Shown: positions 46,077 through 55,049 of the stretch, piece after piece | Position numbering within the stretch: the first letter of the stretch is position 1 | Layout: every line of letters starts with the position of its first letter | NCBI GenBank assembly: GCA_944383405.1 | Contig: CALWPL010000001.1 | Location: 1-64,000 of the forward strand | Direction: 5' to 3' | Source: an uncultured Clostridia bacterium | GTDB taxonomy: Bacteria > Bacillota > Clostridia > Christensenellales > UBA1242 | DNA length: 64,000 nucleotides | The notes under the pieces: generated by a model | The model's database searches: none | What the model was told of the DNA's origin: nothing | What the model saw: the letters and a program-made list of their open reading frames with translations, nothing else | Translations under genes and position numbers: made by a program

Positions 46077-47489
46077 TTATTTAATTTCAAAAATATGAAC
46101 AGCGTTAGTTGTTCCTTTCTCGCTCGTAGGTATGCCAAGAGTTACAATAATCTTATCATTTTCATTTGCAATTTTTAATTCTTTTGCTACTTTATTTGCA
46201 ATACTTAGCATATCTTCAAGAGTCTTTTGCTCTTTTACTATAATTGGTACAACACCCCAACTAAGTGAAAGTTTATTAAAAGTAAATTCATCATGAGTAA
46301 TTGCAATAATTGGCGCTTTTGGACGAAAGCGTGAAATCATATTTGCGGTTTTCCCTTTATCAGTATAACAAACAATCGCCTTTGCTCCAACCGCTCTTGA
46401 TGTCGCACAGGCAGAATAAGAAATTGCATTCAAATTTTCATGAGAACTTTTATATGAAGCCAAAAATTCAGCATCATAGTTAATAATCTTTTCAGTCGCA
46501 ACTGCAATTCTCGCCATTGTTGCTGCCGCTTCAAATGGGAAAGCCCCGGACGCTGTTTCACCAGAAAGCATAGTAGCGCCTGACTTATCATAAATAGCCT
46601 GAGCAACATCTGTCGTCTCTGCCCTTGTAGGTCTCCTTTTATATATCATACTTTCAAGCATTTCTGTAGCAACTATTACTTTTTTACCCATTGAGATACA
46701 CTTTTGTATCATATTTTTCTGAACTGCTGGGATTTGCTCAATGGGTATTTCTGTCCCCATATCCCCTCTTGCAACCATTATGCCATCACTTACATCTATT
46801 ATACTGTCAAGATTTTTTATACCATCAACACTTTCTATTTTAGAAATTATTTCTTGCCTTCCACCATATTTTTTTATGCACTCTTTCATTTCCAAAACAT
46901 CTTCGGCTCTACTCACAAATGATGCCGAAATATATTCCACATCATTTTTTGCTGCAAACTCAATATTTTTCTCATCTTTTTCATTAATAAAAGGTAAAGG
47001 TAATCTTATTCTTGGAATAGAAATGCTCTTATGATCGCTTAACTCTCCACCTACAACGACTTTACAAACAATGTCAGTACTAGTAATTTCAACAATATTA
47101 AATTCAATCAATCCGTTATTAGCATACATTTTCTGGTGGGGTTTTAAAAATGACAGCAAAGCAGGATATTTACACGAAACAACTTCTTTTGTTCCAAGCA
47201 CATCTCTTGTTGTAAAAATAAATTTATCTCCTTTGTTTAATAAAATTTTGTGATTTTCAAAATTACCTATTCTAAGTTCAGGTCCACAAGTATCAACCAT
47301 TATTGAACAAGGTATGCCAAGTTCTTTTCTTGCTTTTTTTACAAGGTCAAGAGTCATTTGATGACTAGCAAGGTCGCCATGACTCATATTTAGTCTTGCA
47401 ACATTCATTCCAGACCTTAATAATTTTACAATTTCGTCAAACTCATTGGTCGATGGTCCAAGAGTACAAACAATTTTTGTTTTTCTCAT
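46077..47489 (-). CDS. pyk: Pyruvate kinase
   Basis: Final ATP-yielding step of glycolysis. KIVCTLGPST and GMNVARLNMSHG at the N-terminus, KIESVDGIKN holding the catalytic Lys, DGIMVARGDMGTEIP and the MLSGETASGAFP segment are all present. Length 470 aa: the basic form, without the extra C-terminal PEP-utiliser-like domain of many Bacillales. GAGGAG precedes the ATG by 5 nt. The S41 peptidase gene abuts its stop. Confidence 0.96.
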   Translation of the reverse strand: MRKTKIVCTLGPSTNEFDEIVKLLRSGMNVARLNMSHGDLASHQMTLDLVKKARKELGIPCSIMVDTCGPELRIGNFENHKILLNKGDKFIFTTRDVLGTKEVVSCKYPALLSFLKPHQKMYANNGLIEFNIVEITSTDIVCKVVVGGELSDHKSISIPRIRLPLPFINEKDEKNIEFAAKNDVEYISASFVSRAEDVLEMKECIKKYGGRQEIISKIESVDGIKNLDSIIDVSDGIMVARGDMGTEIPIEQIPAVQKNMIQKCISMGKKVIVATEMLESMIYKRRPTRAETTDVAQAIYDKSGATMLSGETASGAFPFEAAATMARIAVATEKIINYDAEFLASYKSSHENLNAISYSACATSRAVGAKAIVCYTDKGKTANMISRFRPKAPIIAITHDEFTFNKLSLSWGVVPIIVKEQKTLEDMLSIANKVAKELKIANENDKIIVTLGIPTSEKGTTNAVHIFEIK

Positions 47490-47599
47490 TTTATCTCCTC
47501 AATTTCCTAATTATAGATATAGTATATAATTTTAATTTTTTTTTATCTAGTGTTTTTAAATAATTTTTTAAATTTCTTAAATTTATTCAATTATTTTAA

Positions 47600-47628
47600 T
47601 TTACAATTTATTTTTTATTTTGTATAAT
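47600..47628 (+). promoter_or_regulatory. Promoter of the tetR/P-type ATPase operon
   Basis: TTTACA (47600-47605), 17-nt spacer, TATAAT (47623-47628). Predicted +1 near 47635, giving a 26-nt leader with AAAGGAC. No clear palindromic operator was found. Confidence 0.65.
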
Positions 47629-47660
47629 CATTATATAAAAACCCAAAGGACGAAGATAAA

Positions 47661-48248
47661 ATGAAGAAAGAGATGATATATGAAGAAGTCTTATCTATGC
47701 TTAACGACCGAGTGGACTATAAGTCAATAACCTTATCCGAAGTAGCAAAAAAATGCAATATGGGTAAGAGTACAATTTATGAATATTTTACTAGTAAAGA
47801 TGAAATGGTTTTTAATAGCATAATATACTATTTGAATAGGATGATAAAATTCTTTTCAAATAGTTTTAAAATATCGACCTTTCGGACTAGTTTAAAAGTT
47901 TTTATAAAAGCGGTTATAATAACTATGAAGGCAAACTATTGGATGGTTATGCCTTGGACTTTCCTTGATAACTATGCTCCTTTCTTAACAGAAGAAAACG
48001 CTGACACTATTACTGAAATGTTATACAAATGTAAAGAAGTCATCCTAACATTATTCAGTAGTATTTGTGAAAAGGGCGAAGAAGAAGGCACTTTATTTAA
48101 AATAGACGATACAAATATTAATTTTGCTTTTAATGGTATAATAGGTAGTTTAAGTGAAGAAATCGACAGCGAATATGACCTTGAAAGTGAAGAAGCAAAA
48201 ACATTTATAGAAGACTTATGTTCTTGTGTTGTAAAACAACTTAATTAA
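47661..48248 (+). CDS. TetR-family regulator
   Basis: A 195-aa protein. The N-terminal HTH (about 20-50: ITLSEVAKKCNMGKSTIYEYFTSKDEM) is typical of TetR proteins; the rest is the helical ligand/dimer domain with no recognisable ligand signature. AAAGGAC precedes the ATG. It lies 14 nt upstream of a P-type ATPase in the same operon, so it probably controls that transporter. Confidence 0.88.
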   Translation: MKKEMIYEEVLSMLNDRVDYKSITLSEVAKKCNMGKSTIYEYFTSKDEMVFNSIIYYLNRMIKFFSNSFKISTFRTSLKVFIKAVIITMKANYWMVMPWTFLDNYAPFLTEENADTITEMLYKCKEVILTLFSSICEKGEEEGTLFKIDDTNINFAFNGIIGSLSEEIDSEYDLESEEAKTFIEDLCSCVVKQLN

Positions 48249-48262
48249 TTTAGAAGGTATTT

Positions 48263-50647
48263 ATGGAAGAATTTGAAATTGACAAAAACATTGATTTAGA
48301 TAAAGGCTTATCATCTTCACAGGTTGAAGATAGAATAAAACAAAAACTAGTAAATACTACTCTAACAAAAACTTCTAAATCTTATGCTAAAATAATTCTT
48401 AGCAATGTTTTTACATGGCTTAATATTGTTTGTTTTATTGTTGCAGGCGTATTAATAGGTATTGGTAGTTTTAACAATATTTTTTTTCTTTTAATATTTT
48501 TTTGTAATCTTTTTATAGGTCTTTTCCAGGAAATTAAAGCAAAACGAATGGTTGACAAAATATCAGTCATATATAATGCAAAGGTAGAAGTTTTAAGGGA
48601 TGGAGAAAAAAAACAAATTGAAATAAATGAAGTTGTCAAGGACGACATAATTTTTATTAAAAACGGAGACCAAATTTGTGCTGACTGCTTATTACTTGAA
48701 GGCGAAATTGAAACAAATGAAAGTTTACTTACCGGCGAAAGTAAACCTATAAAAAAACAAAAAGGAGATTCTCTTCTTGGTGGGAGTTTTGTTGTCAGCG
48801 GTACCTGTAAGGCTATAACAACAAAGGTCGGACTTGAGACATATAGTTCTACACTTATCAAAAAAGCAAGACAATTAAAAACAAATCAAAGTGATATTCT
48901 TAAAACCTTGAATTTTATTATAAAAACCATTGGAATAATCATTATTCCGCTTGGTATACTCACTTTCCTTGATATTCGTTCAAAAATGGGAGTAATACAG
49001 GCAATAGAAAGAACATCTGGCTCTGTAATAGGAATGTTGCCTGTCGGGATGTTTTTATTAACAAGCGTTTCTCTTGTAGTTGGCGTAATAAATCTTGCAA
49101 AAAAGAAAACACTTGTTCAACACTTATATAGTATTGAGATGCTAGCAAGAGCAAATGTTTTATGTCTTGATAAAACAGGAACTTTAACCGATGGAACAAT
49201 GTCAGTAAAAAATGTCATTCCAATTAATAAATCTGTTGATGAAATTACAAAAATAATGCAAAATTATGTAGTTGCTACTAAATCTAAAAATTCAACTTCT
49301 CTTGCCCTTGATGAGTATTTTAAAACTGAAAAAACTATTGAAAATGCAAAAAATATTGTTGAGTTTAGCAGTGATAGAAAATTTTCCGCAGTTGAATTTG
49401 AAAATCTTGGAACTTTTATGTTGGGTGCACCAGAATTTGTAACAGATAAAAAAAATTTAAACAAAGAATTAAAACAAACAATAAAAGATATAACCCAAGA
49501 TGGACTTAGAGTAATACTCCTATGTCAAAGTAAAGAAACTAATATTGATGAAAATATATCAAAACAAAACACCCCTATTTCACTTATTGTCATTGAAGAT
49601 AATATAAGGCCAGATGCAAAAGAAACAATTGAATGGTTTAACAATAACGAAGTACAAATTAAGATTATTTCAGGAGATAATGTAGACACTGTCAGCAATA
49701 TAAGTAAAAAAGTTGGAGTTCTTGGATACGATAAAGCAATAAGTCTTGAAAATTTAAGTGATGATGAAGTAATTGATGCGGCTAATAAATATAATGTATT
49801 TGGCAGGGTTACCCCAGAGCAAAAATGTTTACTTGTAAAAGCACTCCGTTCTGCCGGAAATAGAGTCGCTATGACGGGAGATGGCGTCAATGATATTCTT
49901 GCACTTAAAGAATCCGATTGCTCAATTGCAATGGCAAGTGGTAGTGAAGCAACTAGAAGTGCAAGCAATCTTATTATGCTTGAAAATAATTTTTCTGCCA
50001 TGCCAAGCATAGTTGCTGAAGGAAGAAGGGTAATAAATAACATTTCAAAGGCTTCATCGCTATTTTTGACTAAAACTTTTTTTACTATGTTCTTGACTAT
50101 TTTTACTCTTGTTTCAGCAAGTTATGTCTATCCACTACAACCTATACAAATATTCCTTTGGGAAACATTATTTATAGGAATCCCTGCTTTCTTCTTGGCT
50201 TTGCAACCAAGTAGAGATAGGGTAAAAGGCTCTTTCCTTGCAAGCCTTGCTTCAAAGGCTCTTCCTGGAGCATTTGTATTATTCTTAGGTGCTATGGCAT
50301 GTTATATATACTGTGAACTTTCTTCATCAATTGATATGGTATCAACCTTAATTTCAATTGTTGCAACTTTTGGAGCTTTCTTTATATTATTAAATCTTTG
50401 CTTACCACTAAATAAATATAGATCAATTCTTGTTTTTGGACTACTTGCACTATGCTTTCTAGCACTTTTAGTTTTACCAAAAACCTTATTCGAATATATG
50501 CAAGTATCAAATTACAACATATTATTCATTTCAATAACAGTTATTTGCGTCTATCCATTATACGCACTATTTAAATTTATTTTTGAAAAAATTTTTAATT
50601 TCACGGTAAGAAAAAATAAAGAAAAAAGAGAGAAAAAAACTGCATAA
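48263..50647 (+). CDS. P-type ATPase (Exp7/cation-ATPase-like)
   Basis: A 794-aa P-type ATPase with about ten membrane helices. TGES is at about 157-160 in the actuator. The helix-4 motif is GMLPVGMFLL (PVGM where many P2-type pumps have PEGL). The phosphorylation Asp is D303 in DKTGTLTDGT, and the hinge is TGDGVNDILALKESDCSIAM. The overall type matches the uncharacterised Firmicute group near Streptococcus Exp7 rather than a classical Ca2+ or heavy-metal pump; it lacks an N-terminal CxxC domain. Substrate unknown. AGAAGG precedes the ATG, and a strong terminator follows. Confidence 0.9.
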   Translation: MEEFEIDKNIDLDKGLSSSQVEDRIKQKLVNTTLTKTSKSYAKIILSNVFTWLNIVCFIVAGVLIGIGSFNNIFFLLIFFCNLFIGLFQEIKAKRMVDKISVIYNAKVEVLRDGEKKQIEINEVVKDDIIFIKNGDQICADCLLLEGEIETNESLLTGESKPIKKQKGDSLLGGSFVVSGTCKAITTKVGLETYSSTLIKKARQLKTNQSDILKTLNFIIKTIGIIIIPLGILTFLDIRSKMGVIQAIERTSGSVIGMLPVGMFLLTSVSLVVGVINLAKKKTLVQHLYSIEMLARANVLCLDKTGTLTDGTMSVKNVIPINKSVDEITKIMQNYVVATKSKNSTSLALDEYFKTEKTIENAKNIVEFSSDRKFSAVEFENLGTFMLGAPEFVTDKKNLNKELKQTIKDITQDGLRVILLCQSKETNIDENISKQNTPISLIVIEDNIRPDAKETIEWFNNNEVQIKIISGDNVDTVSNISKKVGVLGYDKAISLENLSDDEVIDAANKYNVFGRVTPEQKCLLVKALRSAGNRVAMTGDGVNDILALKESDCSIAMASGSEATRSASNLIMLENNFSAMPSIVAEGRRVINNISKASSLFLTKTFFTMFLTIFTLVSASYVYPLQPIQIFLWETLFIGIPAFFLALQPSRDRVKGSFLASLASKALPGAFVLFLGAMACYIYCELSSSIDMVSTLISIVATFGAFFILLNLCLPLNKYRSILVFGLLALCFLALLVLPKTLFEYMQVSNYNILFISITVICVYPLYALFKFIFEKIFNFTVRKNKEKREKKTA

Positions 50648-50678
50648 AAAAGTGAACAAAATTTGTTCACTTTTTTTT
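50646..50678. terminator. Terminator of the tetR/ATPase operon
   Basis: Near-perfect palindrome AAAAAAGTGAACAAA / TTTGTTCACTTTTTT followed by more T. The A/T flanks allow function on both strands. Confidence 0.85.
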
Positions 50679-50752
50679 ATTTATTATAAATAATTTCATA
50701 TAAAATTTAATTATTTTTTTTTAAAAAATTTGAAAAAATTTTTTCAGTTTTT

Positions 50753-51304
50753 TTATTCGTGTATTGAATATTTACATCCACAATAATTTTGTCTGTATAA
50801 GTTGTATTCCTTTGAAATTTTTATGCTATTTAAATATCCATCTTTTTTCTTAAAATCAGCAACTAAAAATTCTATATTATATTTTTTTGATAAATCTACT
50901 CCAATTTGATTAATTATTTGAGCATTTTTATGCGGACTAACAGTGAGAGTCGTTGCAAAAATATCATATCCATTTTCTTTTGCATACTTAGCAGTTTTGT
51001 CAAGCCTCAAAGAAAAACATATATTGCATCTTTCTTCGCCTTCTTTATTATTTTCAAAACCCTTATATGCCCTATAAAATAAATCATTATCTTCATACTT
51101 TCCATCTATTATTACAACATGTAAATTTGCATCTTTAACATATCTTTTTTGCTCATTAAATCTATGAAGATACTCTTCCAAAGGATATATGTTTGGATTA
51201 TAATAAAATATGGTTAAATCATATTCATTTTTTAACCTATCAATAACTGCCGTTGAACAAGGCCCACAACAACTATGAAGAAGCATTTTCTTTTTATTTT
51301 CCAT
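50753..51304 (-). CDS. queH: Epoxyqueuosine reductase QueH
   Basis: Reduces epoxyqueuosine to queuosine in tRNA (non-B12 enzyme that replaces QueG). Iron-sulfur/zinc Cys residues are visible in HSCCGPCS (C12, C13, C16), ERCNICFSLRL and YCGCKYS. FATTLTVSPHKN is also conserved in the family. Length 183 aa is normal. There is no Shine-Dalgarno sequence; a near-consensus promoter places transcription start at the ATG, so translation is probably leaderless. Confidence 0.93.
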   Translation of the reverse strand: MENKKKMLLHSCCGPCSTAVIDRLKNEYDLTIFYYNPNIYPLEEYLHRFNEQKRYVKDANLHVVIIDGKYEDNDLFYRAYKGFENNKEGEERCNICFSLRLDKTAKYAKENGYDIFATTLTVSPHKNAQIINQIGVDLSKKYNIEFLVADFKKKDGYLNSIKISKEYNLYRQNYCGCKYSIHE

Positions 51305-51339
51305 AACAAAATTATATGCTTCTTTTTTGTTTATTTCAA
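51304..51339 (-). promoter_or_regulatory. Promoter of queH, predicted leaderless
   Basis: On the minus strand, TTGAAA (51339-51334), 17-nt spacer, TATAAT (51316-51311), then six bases (TTTGTT) to the ATG at 51304. The predicted +1 is the A of the start codon. Confidence 0.7.
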
Positions 51340-51602
51340 GTAAATTTCTTAAATAAATTTATATTTTTTTATTTATTTACAATAGTTTTTTACTTAAAAA
51401 AATCGAAAAAAATTTTTAAACTTTTTCAATTTTTTATTTGTATAATAAAACCCATAAATAATGAGATGAAATTACTTAAATTGTCTAACTTTTAGGGTTC
51501 ACTTTATACGCTAGTGGATTTTTATTTATTATTTAATCATTTAACTTAATTACAATTAATAAAATTTTAAACAATTTTATTTGTTTTACTTTATTATATT
51601 CT
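51340..51602. other. AT-rich gap between queH and gtrB
   Basis: No gene or strong hairpin. A plus-strand TATAAT-like element near 51441 and a less AT-rich patch at 51482-51522 (containing TAGGGTTCACTTTATACGC) stand out slightly, but only a nine-residue frame follows. A small RNA cannot be excluded. Confidence 0.3.
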
Positions 51603-52550
51603 CTAATTTAATTCCTTATCAATAAAGAATTTAGGGCGATGTTTACTTTCAATATATGTTTTACCAACATATAATCCAACAATTCCAAGACCTAACAATA
51701 TAATCCCTACTCCAAATAGTACAGTAAAAATTAATGGCATAAACATTGAAATGTATTTTAGTAAATAAAAAACAAGAGTCGTTACAAAACCAGCAAAACT
51801 TATTAAACTAAAAATCAACCCAAATACAAATAACAAATTTAATGGTTTACATGAAAATGAAGTTATTCCATTTACAGCAAGACTAATCATCTTTTTTAAT
51901 GGATATTTGCTCTCGCCTGCAAGTCGTTTCCCCCTTTCATATTCAACAGTAGCATTCTTATAACCCAGTTGTGGAATAATGCCACGAAGATAAATATTAT
52001 CTTCTTCGTACTGTATAAGGGCTTCAACTGCTCTTTTGCTCATAAGCCTAAAATCAGCATGATTAAACACAGTTTCTACTCCGTTTTTCTTCATAAGTTT
52101 ATAAAAGGTTTCTGCTGTAAATCGCTTAAAAAAGGAATCTTTTTTTCTACTACTTCTCACTCCATATACAATATCACAATCATTATCAATATATTCTTTA
52201 ACCATTTTATCTATTGCATTTATATCATCTTGTAAATCTGCATCAATAGAAATAGTTAAATCTGCATATTTAATTGCCGTTTTAAGTCCAGCAAAAACAG
52301 CAATTTGATGCCCTTTATTTCTAGACAACTTTAAACCAGAAAAGATAGAATCTTCACTATGTAACTTTTCAATTATAGCCCAGGTTTTATCTTTTGAGCC
52401 ATCATCAACAAATAAAACTTTGCTTTTAGCGTCAATATAACCTTCATCTATAAGATTATTTAATTTTTGCTTTAACTCCTTTGCTGTTATCTCTAAAACT
52501 TCTTCTTCATTATAACAAGGAACAACAATATACAATATATTATTTTTCAT
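51603..52550 (-). CDS. GtrB-like polyprenyl-phosphate glycosyltransferase
   Basis: A GT2 enzyme (DPM1/GtrB group) that moves a sugar from a nucleotide donor to undecaprenyl phosphate. VVPCYNEEEVL, VDDGSKDKTW, LSRNKGHQIAVFAG and the metal motif DADLQDD are in order. Two C-terminal transmembrane helices (about 228-255 and 262-295) anchor it. I start at the ATG at 52550 (315 aa), with GGGGAAAAG upstream inside gtrA; a TTG at 52553 is adjacent. It overlaps gtrA and acts with it in glycosylating cell-surface polymers. Confidence 0.9.
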   Translation of the reverse strand: MKNNILYIVVPCYNEEEVLEITAKELKQKLNNLIDEGYIDAKSKVLFVDDGSKDKTWAIIEKLHSEDSIFSGLKLSRNKGHQIAVFAGLKTAIKYADLTISIDADLQDDINAIDKMVKEYIDNDCDIVYGVRSSRKKDSFFKRFTAETFYKLMKKNGVETVFNHADFRLMSKRAVEALIQYEEDNIYLRGIIPQLGYKNATVEYERGKRLAGESKYPLKKMISLAVNGITSFSCKPLNLLFVFGLIFSLISFAGFVTTLVFYLLKYISMFMPLIFTVLFGVGIILLGLGIVGLYVGKTYIESKHRPKFFIDKELN

Positions 52551-53064
52551 CAATCTTTTCCCCTTTTGTTTTTTTAAATATTAAAAATTTTCTTGTTAAA
52601 TAATTATAAACTAAAACAATAAAAGTAAGAATAATTTTAACTATCCATTCATTGATTTTAAGTAAATCATACCCTATATACATCCCAAGCAAATGAATAC
52701 AAAGTCCTATAAATGATAAAAGCGAAAAAGAGAGAAAACCCGCTACACTCTTTGACTTTCCTTTTTCTTCAAAAACAAATAATATTGAAAAAACATAGTT
52801 AAATATCAAACCAAATATAAATCCTAAGCCTGTACCTATTATAGTAGATATTGTAGATGGATTACTTGTTGCGCCATAAAAAACATTAAAAAAGTTTGAA
52901 TAATTTTGCGGTTGAAAAATATACAAAGTAATTCCCATTACAAGCATATCAATAATAGTTGCTATTCCACCAATTATTAAAAACCTTATTATTTCAACTA
53001 AAAGCGAATGTTTTGTTGAAAATTCTTTAAATTTTTCTTTAAAAGTTTTCTTTTGTTCTTCCAT
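52540..53064 (-). CDS. GtrA-like flippase-type membrane protein
   Basis: A 174-aa GtrA-family protein with four membrane helices (about 25-48, 74-97, 112-132 and 138-158). The family is thought to flip polyprenyl-phosphate sugars across the membrane. Conserved GGIATIIDM and LNxVxSxxFVF-like (IFNYVFSILFVFEEK) segments are visible. It overlaps gtrB by 11 nt. No ribosome site is seen before the ATG; a TTGACA-17-TAAACT promoter would leave a leader of only about 6 nt. Confidence 0.88.
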   Translation of the reverse strand: MEEQKKTFKEKFKEFSTKHSLLVEIIRFLIIGGIATIIDMLVMGITLYIFQPQNYSNFFNVFYGATSNPSTISTIIGTGLGFIFGLIFNYVFSILFVFEEKGKSKSVAGFLSFSLLSFIGLCIHLLGMYIGYDLLKINEWIVKIILTFIVLVYNYLTRKFLIFKKTKGEKIDEK

Positions 53065-53425
53065 ATTATTGATTAAAGTTTAAATGTTTAATAAATAATT
53101 GTCAAATATAATTGTTTGTATTTTTATTAAAGCTTAAAAGTTAAATGCTATATTTAACAATAAATACTTTTCTATTTTTATATAAAAATGCTTAATATAA
53201 AATAAGTTTACTAAAATACTTAACTTATAATTAAATTATTTAATTAGAACTTTTAGTTTTTAGTAATCACTGCTTTTGCGTAAAGTTTATTTGTTAAATT
53301 GAGATAATTTCAAAATGGTTTAATTTTAGTTGAATATTTTTTAAAAAATATAAAATAAAAAATAGTGATATAATTTTTACCACTATTTTTTCTGATTTTA
53401 AATGTTATAAATCTTAAAATAATTT
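53065..53425. other. Gene-free AT-rich stretch upstream of gtrA
   Basis: Holds the candidate gtrA promoter (TTGACA at 53105-53100, TAAACT at 53082-53077, minus strand) and a hairpin terminator at 53357-53391. The remaining ~250 bp are AT-rich with no open frame above 20 codons and no clear RNA structure. Confidence 0.5.
53357..53391 (-). terminator. Terminator of the 73-aa membrane protein gene
   Basis: AAAAAATAGTG / CACTATTTTTT arms around a 13-nt loop, 35 nt past the stop at 53426, with T-runs on both sides. Confidence 0.7.
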
Positions 53426-53647
53426 TTATACATTTATTAATCTTAAAATGTGCTTTGAAACAATCATAAGGATAAGGTCAATAAGCCAAATTATATTCCA
53501 TCCAAAAATAATTCTTATAAGCCCAGCAACCCAGCACCCATCCATAAATCTTGTAACAGCACCACAAATCCAAGATGTAATAGGTATAATAGCAAGTATT
53601 AAACTAACTATGTACCCAAGACCAAAATAATCTCCTCTTTTTGCCAT
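53426..53647 (-). CDS. Small membrane protein, 73 aa
   Basis: Two or three hydrophobic helices with a GDYFGLGYIVSLILAIIP start and an interfacial Gly/Trp-rich middle. The layout recalls the small YqaE/Pmp3-like or DUF4870-like membrane proteins but is not identifiable. AAAAGGGG precedes the ATG. It has its own terminator. Confidence 0.65.
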   Translation of the reverse strand: MAKRGDYFGLGYIVSLILAIIPITSWICGAVTRFMDGCWVAGLIRIIFGWNIIWLIDLILMIVSKHILRLINV

Positions 53648-53905
53648 TTTAAAATCCCCTTTTTATAAATATATGCTTATATTATATATATATTCCAAGT
53701 TTTTGTCAAAAATTTTAATTAATTTCTATTTTAAATAATAAATTTTGTCTAAGAAAGTTTTGAAAAAGTATTTTTACATTTTTATTATATTTCCTGCCAA
53801 CCCAAACAATGAAGAAGAATAAAATAAAAGAAAGCAGAGTTTTCAAAAAAAATTATTATAAAAACATTACTTTTATTAAAATATAATTTATAATACAATA
53901 AAAAA

Positions 53906-53922
53906 AGCGACTTAGTCGCTCT
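53906..53922 (-). terminator. Terminator of the 102-aa membrane protein gene
   Basis: AGCGAC-TAA-GTCGCT hairpin followed by TTTTTT on the minus strand, a few bases past the stop at 53927. Confidence 0.8.
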
Positions 53923-53926
53923 TTTA

Positions 53927-54235
53927 TTAACCAATAACAAGTGGTACAATAATTCCTGCTATAACAATTAGCAAGCAAACAAAATACAACACTTTCCAAA
54001 CTGTTGGTTTTGATTTTACATATCTCCATGCAAGAATTGCAACAATACAAATCATAATAGCGGTTGCAAGTCCTTGAAGAGCATTAACTACAATAGAACT
54101 TACACCACAGGCTGATAGTATTAAGGCAATTGCATAAAGAATTGTAACTGCAACAATTGTCCAAAATGAAATCTTGTTAAGTCCCCAACTTGATTTTTTT
54201 GAAGAAGAACTTGATGTCTTTTTTGAGTTTGCCAT
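53927..54235 (-). CDS. Small membrane protein, 102 aa
   Basis: Ser/Lys-rich N-terminal tail (about 1-20), then three hydrophobic helices (about 25-45, 53-70 and 80-101). No family recognised. AAAGGGGG precedes the ATG. Monocistronic with a terminator; the about 280-bp interval to the next small membrane protein gene holds nothing else I can support. Confidence 0.7.
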   Translation of the reverse strand: MANSKKTSSSSSKKSSWGLNKISFWTIVAVTILYAIALILSACGVSSIVVNALQGLATAIMICIVAILAWRYVKSKPTVWKVLYFVCLLIVIAGIIVPLVIG

Positions 54236-54394
54236 AATCTGCCCCCTTTTTTAATATCAATATTATTTTATAACTAAGTATATAAAAAGTCAAATTATTA
54301 GTAGTAATTTAATATATATTTTGAAAATTTTTAATTTATTCTATAAAATCTAAATAATCAATATTAGATAAAAAAATATAAAAAATTTAAACAG

Positions 54395-54580
54395 TTAAAT
54401 TTTAAATGATTTATCTTCTAAAACAAATTCGTAATGTGAAGATGTTTCTAAATTATCTATTTGTCTTTCAAGCCGTTTAATACAAATAAATTGATAAATA
54501 ATACCTGCGAGCAAAAGCACTATAATAGCAATTATCATACCAAGTATTAATTTTGACTTTTTATTATCTTTTTCATTCAT
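54395..54580 (-). CDS. Minimal DivIC/FtsB-like protein, 61 aa
   Basis: Charged N-terminus (MNEKDNKKSK), one transmembrane helix (about 12-32), then a short heptad-like segment (IKRLERQIDNLETS). This is the DivIC/FtsB topology, and the gene directly follows yabQ as divIC does in Bacillus. At 61 aa it is about half the usual length and lacks most of the coiled coil. AAAGGGC precedes the ATG, inside the end of yabQ. The identification rests on position and topology only. Confidence 0.45.
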   Translation of the reverse strand: MNEKDNKKSKLILGMIIAIIVLLLAGIIYQFICIKRLERQIDNLETSSHYEFVLEDKSFKI

Positions 54581-55049
54581 TATTTTTTGCCCTTTTTATA
54601 TATTTATTATAAAAATTTAAAGCAGATTTTGCAAGTAAATTAAGAAAATATCTTGCTACAAAAAACATGATTATAAAAAAGCAAATACATACTAAATTTA
54701 TTTCTCCATAATTTAGCTTTAAATTAACAAAATAACTAATACAAATAACTAAAATAAAGATAAATATTTTTATATAAATTGTAAAATATTTAGAAAAAAA
54801 AGAAAAAAATTTTTTCAAATTTTCTTTATTAAATTTTTTTACTTTTTTTCTTTTATTATTTTGATTCTTTTCATTTTTTTTATGATTTAATACTTGTTTC
54901 TTATTTGTTAAATTTTGATTTAATAATTTTTTCTTATACAAAAAACTACATAAATCAGAAATAAGGTAAAAAATTAACCCAGAAGTAAAACCTAAATAAC
55001 AAAATAATATTAACACTAATGGTTGAGTTAAAGTTGAAAATAAGATCAT
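54573..55049 (-). CDS. yabQ: YabQ-like spore cortex protein
   Basis: A 158-aa membrane protein: N-terminal helices (about 5-37), a long Lys/Asn-rich loop, then two further helices (about 90-108 and 115-135). Topology and position after yabP match YabQ, needed for spore cortex formation and localised to the forespore membrane in Bacillus. The sequence itself is poorly conserved. Its ATG overlaps the yabP stop as ATGA, and its end overlaps the next gene by 8 nt. Confidence 0.65.
   Translation of the reverse strand: MILFSTLTQPLVLILFCYLGFTSGLIFYLISDLCSFLYKKKLLNQNLTNKKQVLNHKKNEKNQNNKRKKVKKFNKENLKKFFSFFSKYFTIYIKIFIFILVICISYFVNLKLNYGEINLVCICFFIIMFFVARYFLNLLAKSALNFYNKYIKRAKNNE

Noticed and set aside
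51430-51530. Possible plus-strand small RNA in the queH-gtrB gap
   Set aside because: A TATAAT-like element exists but there is no good -35, no stable hairpin and no terminator, so it is too weak to call.
53856-54050. 64-codon Cys-rich frame overlapping the 102-aa membrane protein gene
   Set aside because: It is in another frame of the real gene and its terminator, with no ribosome site.
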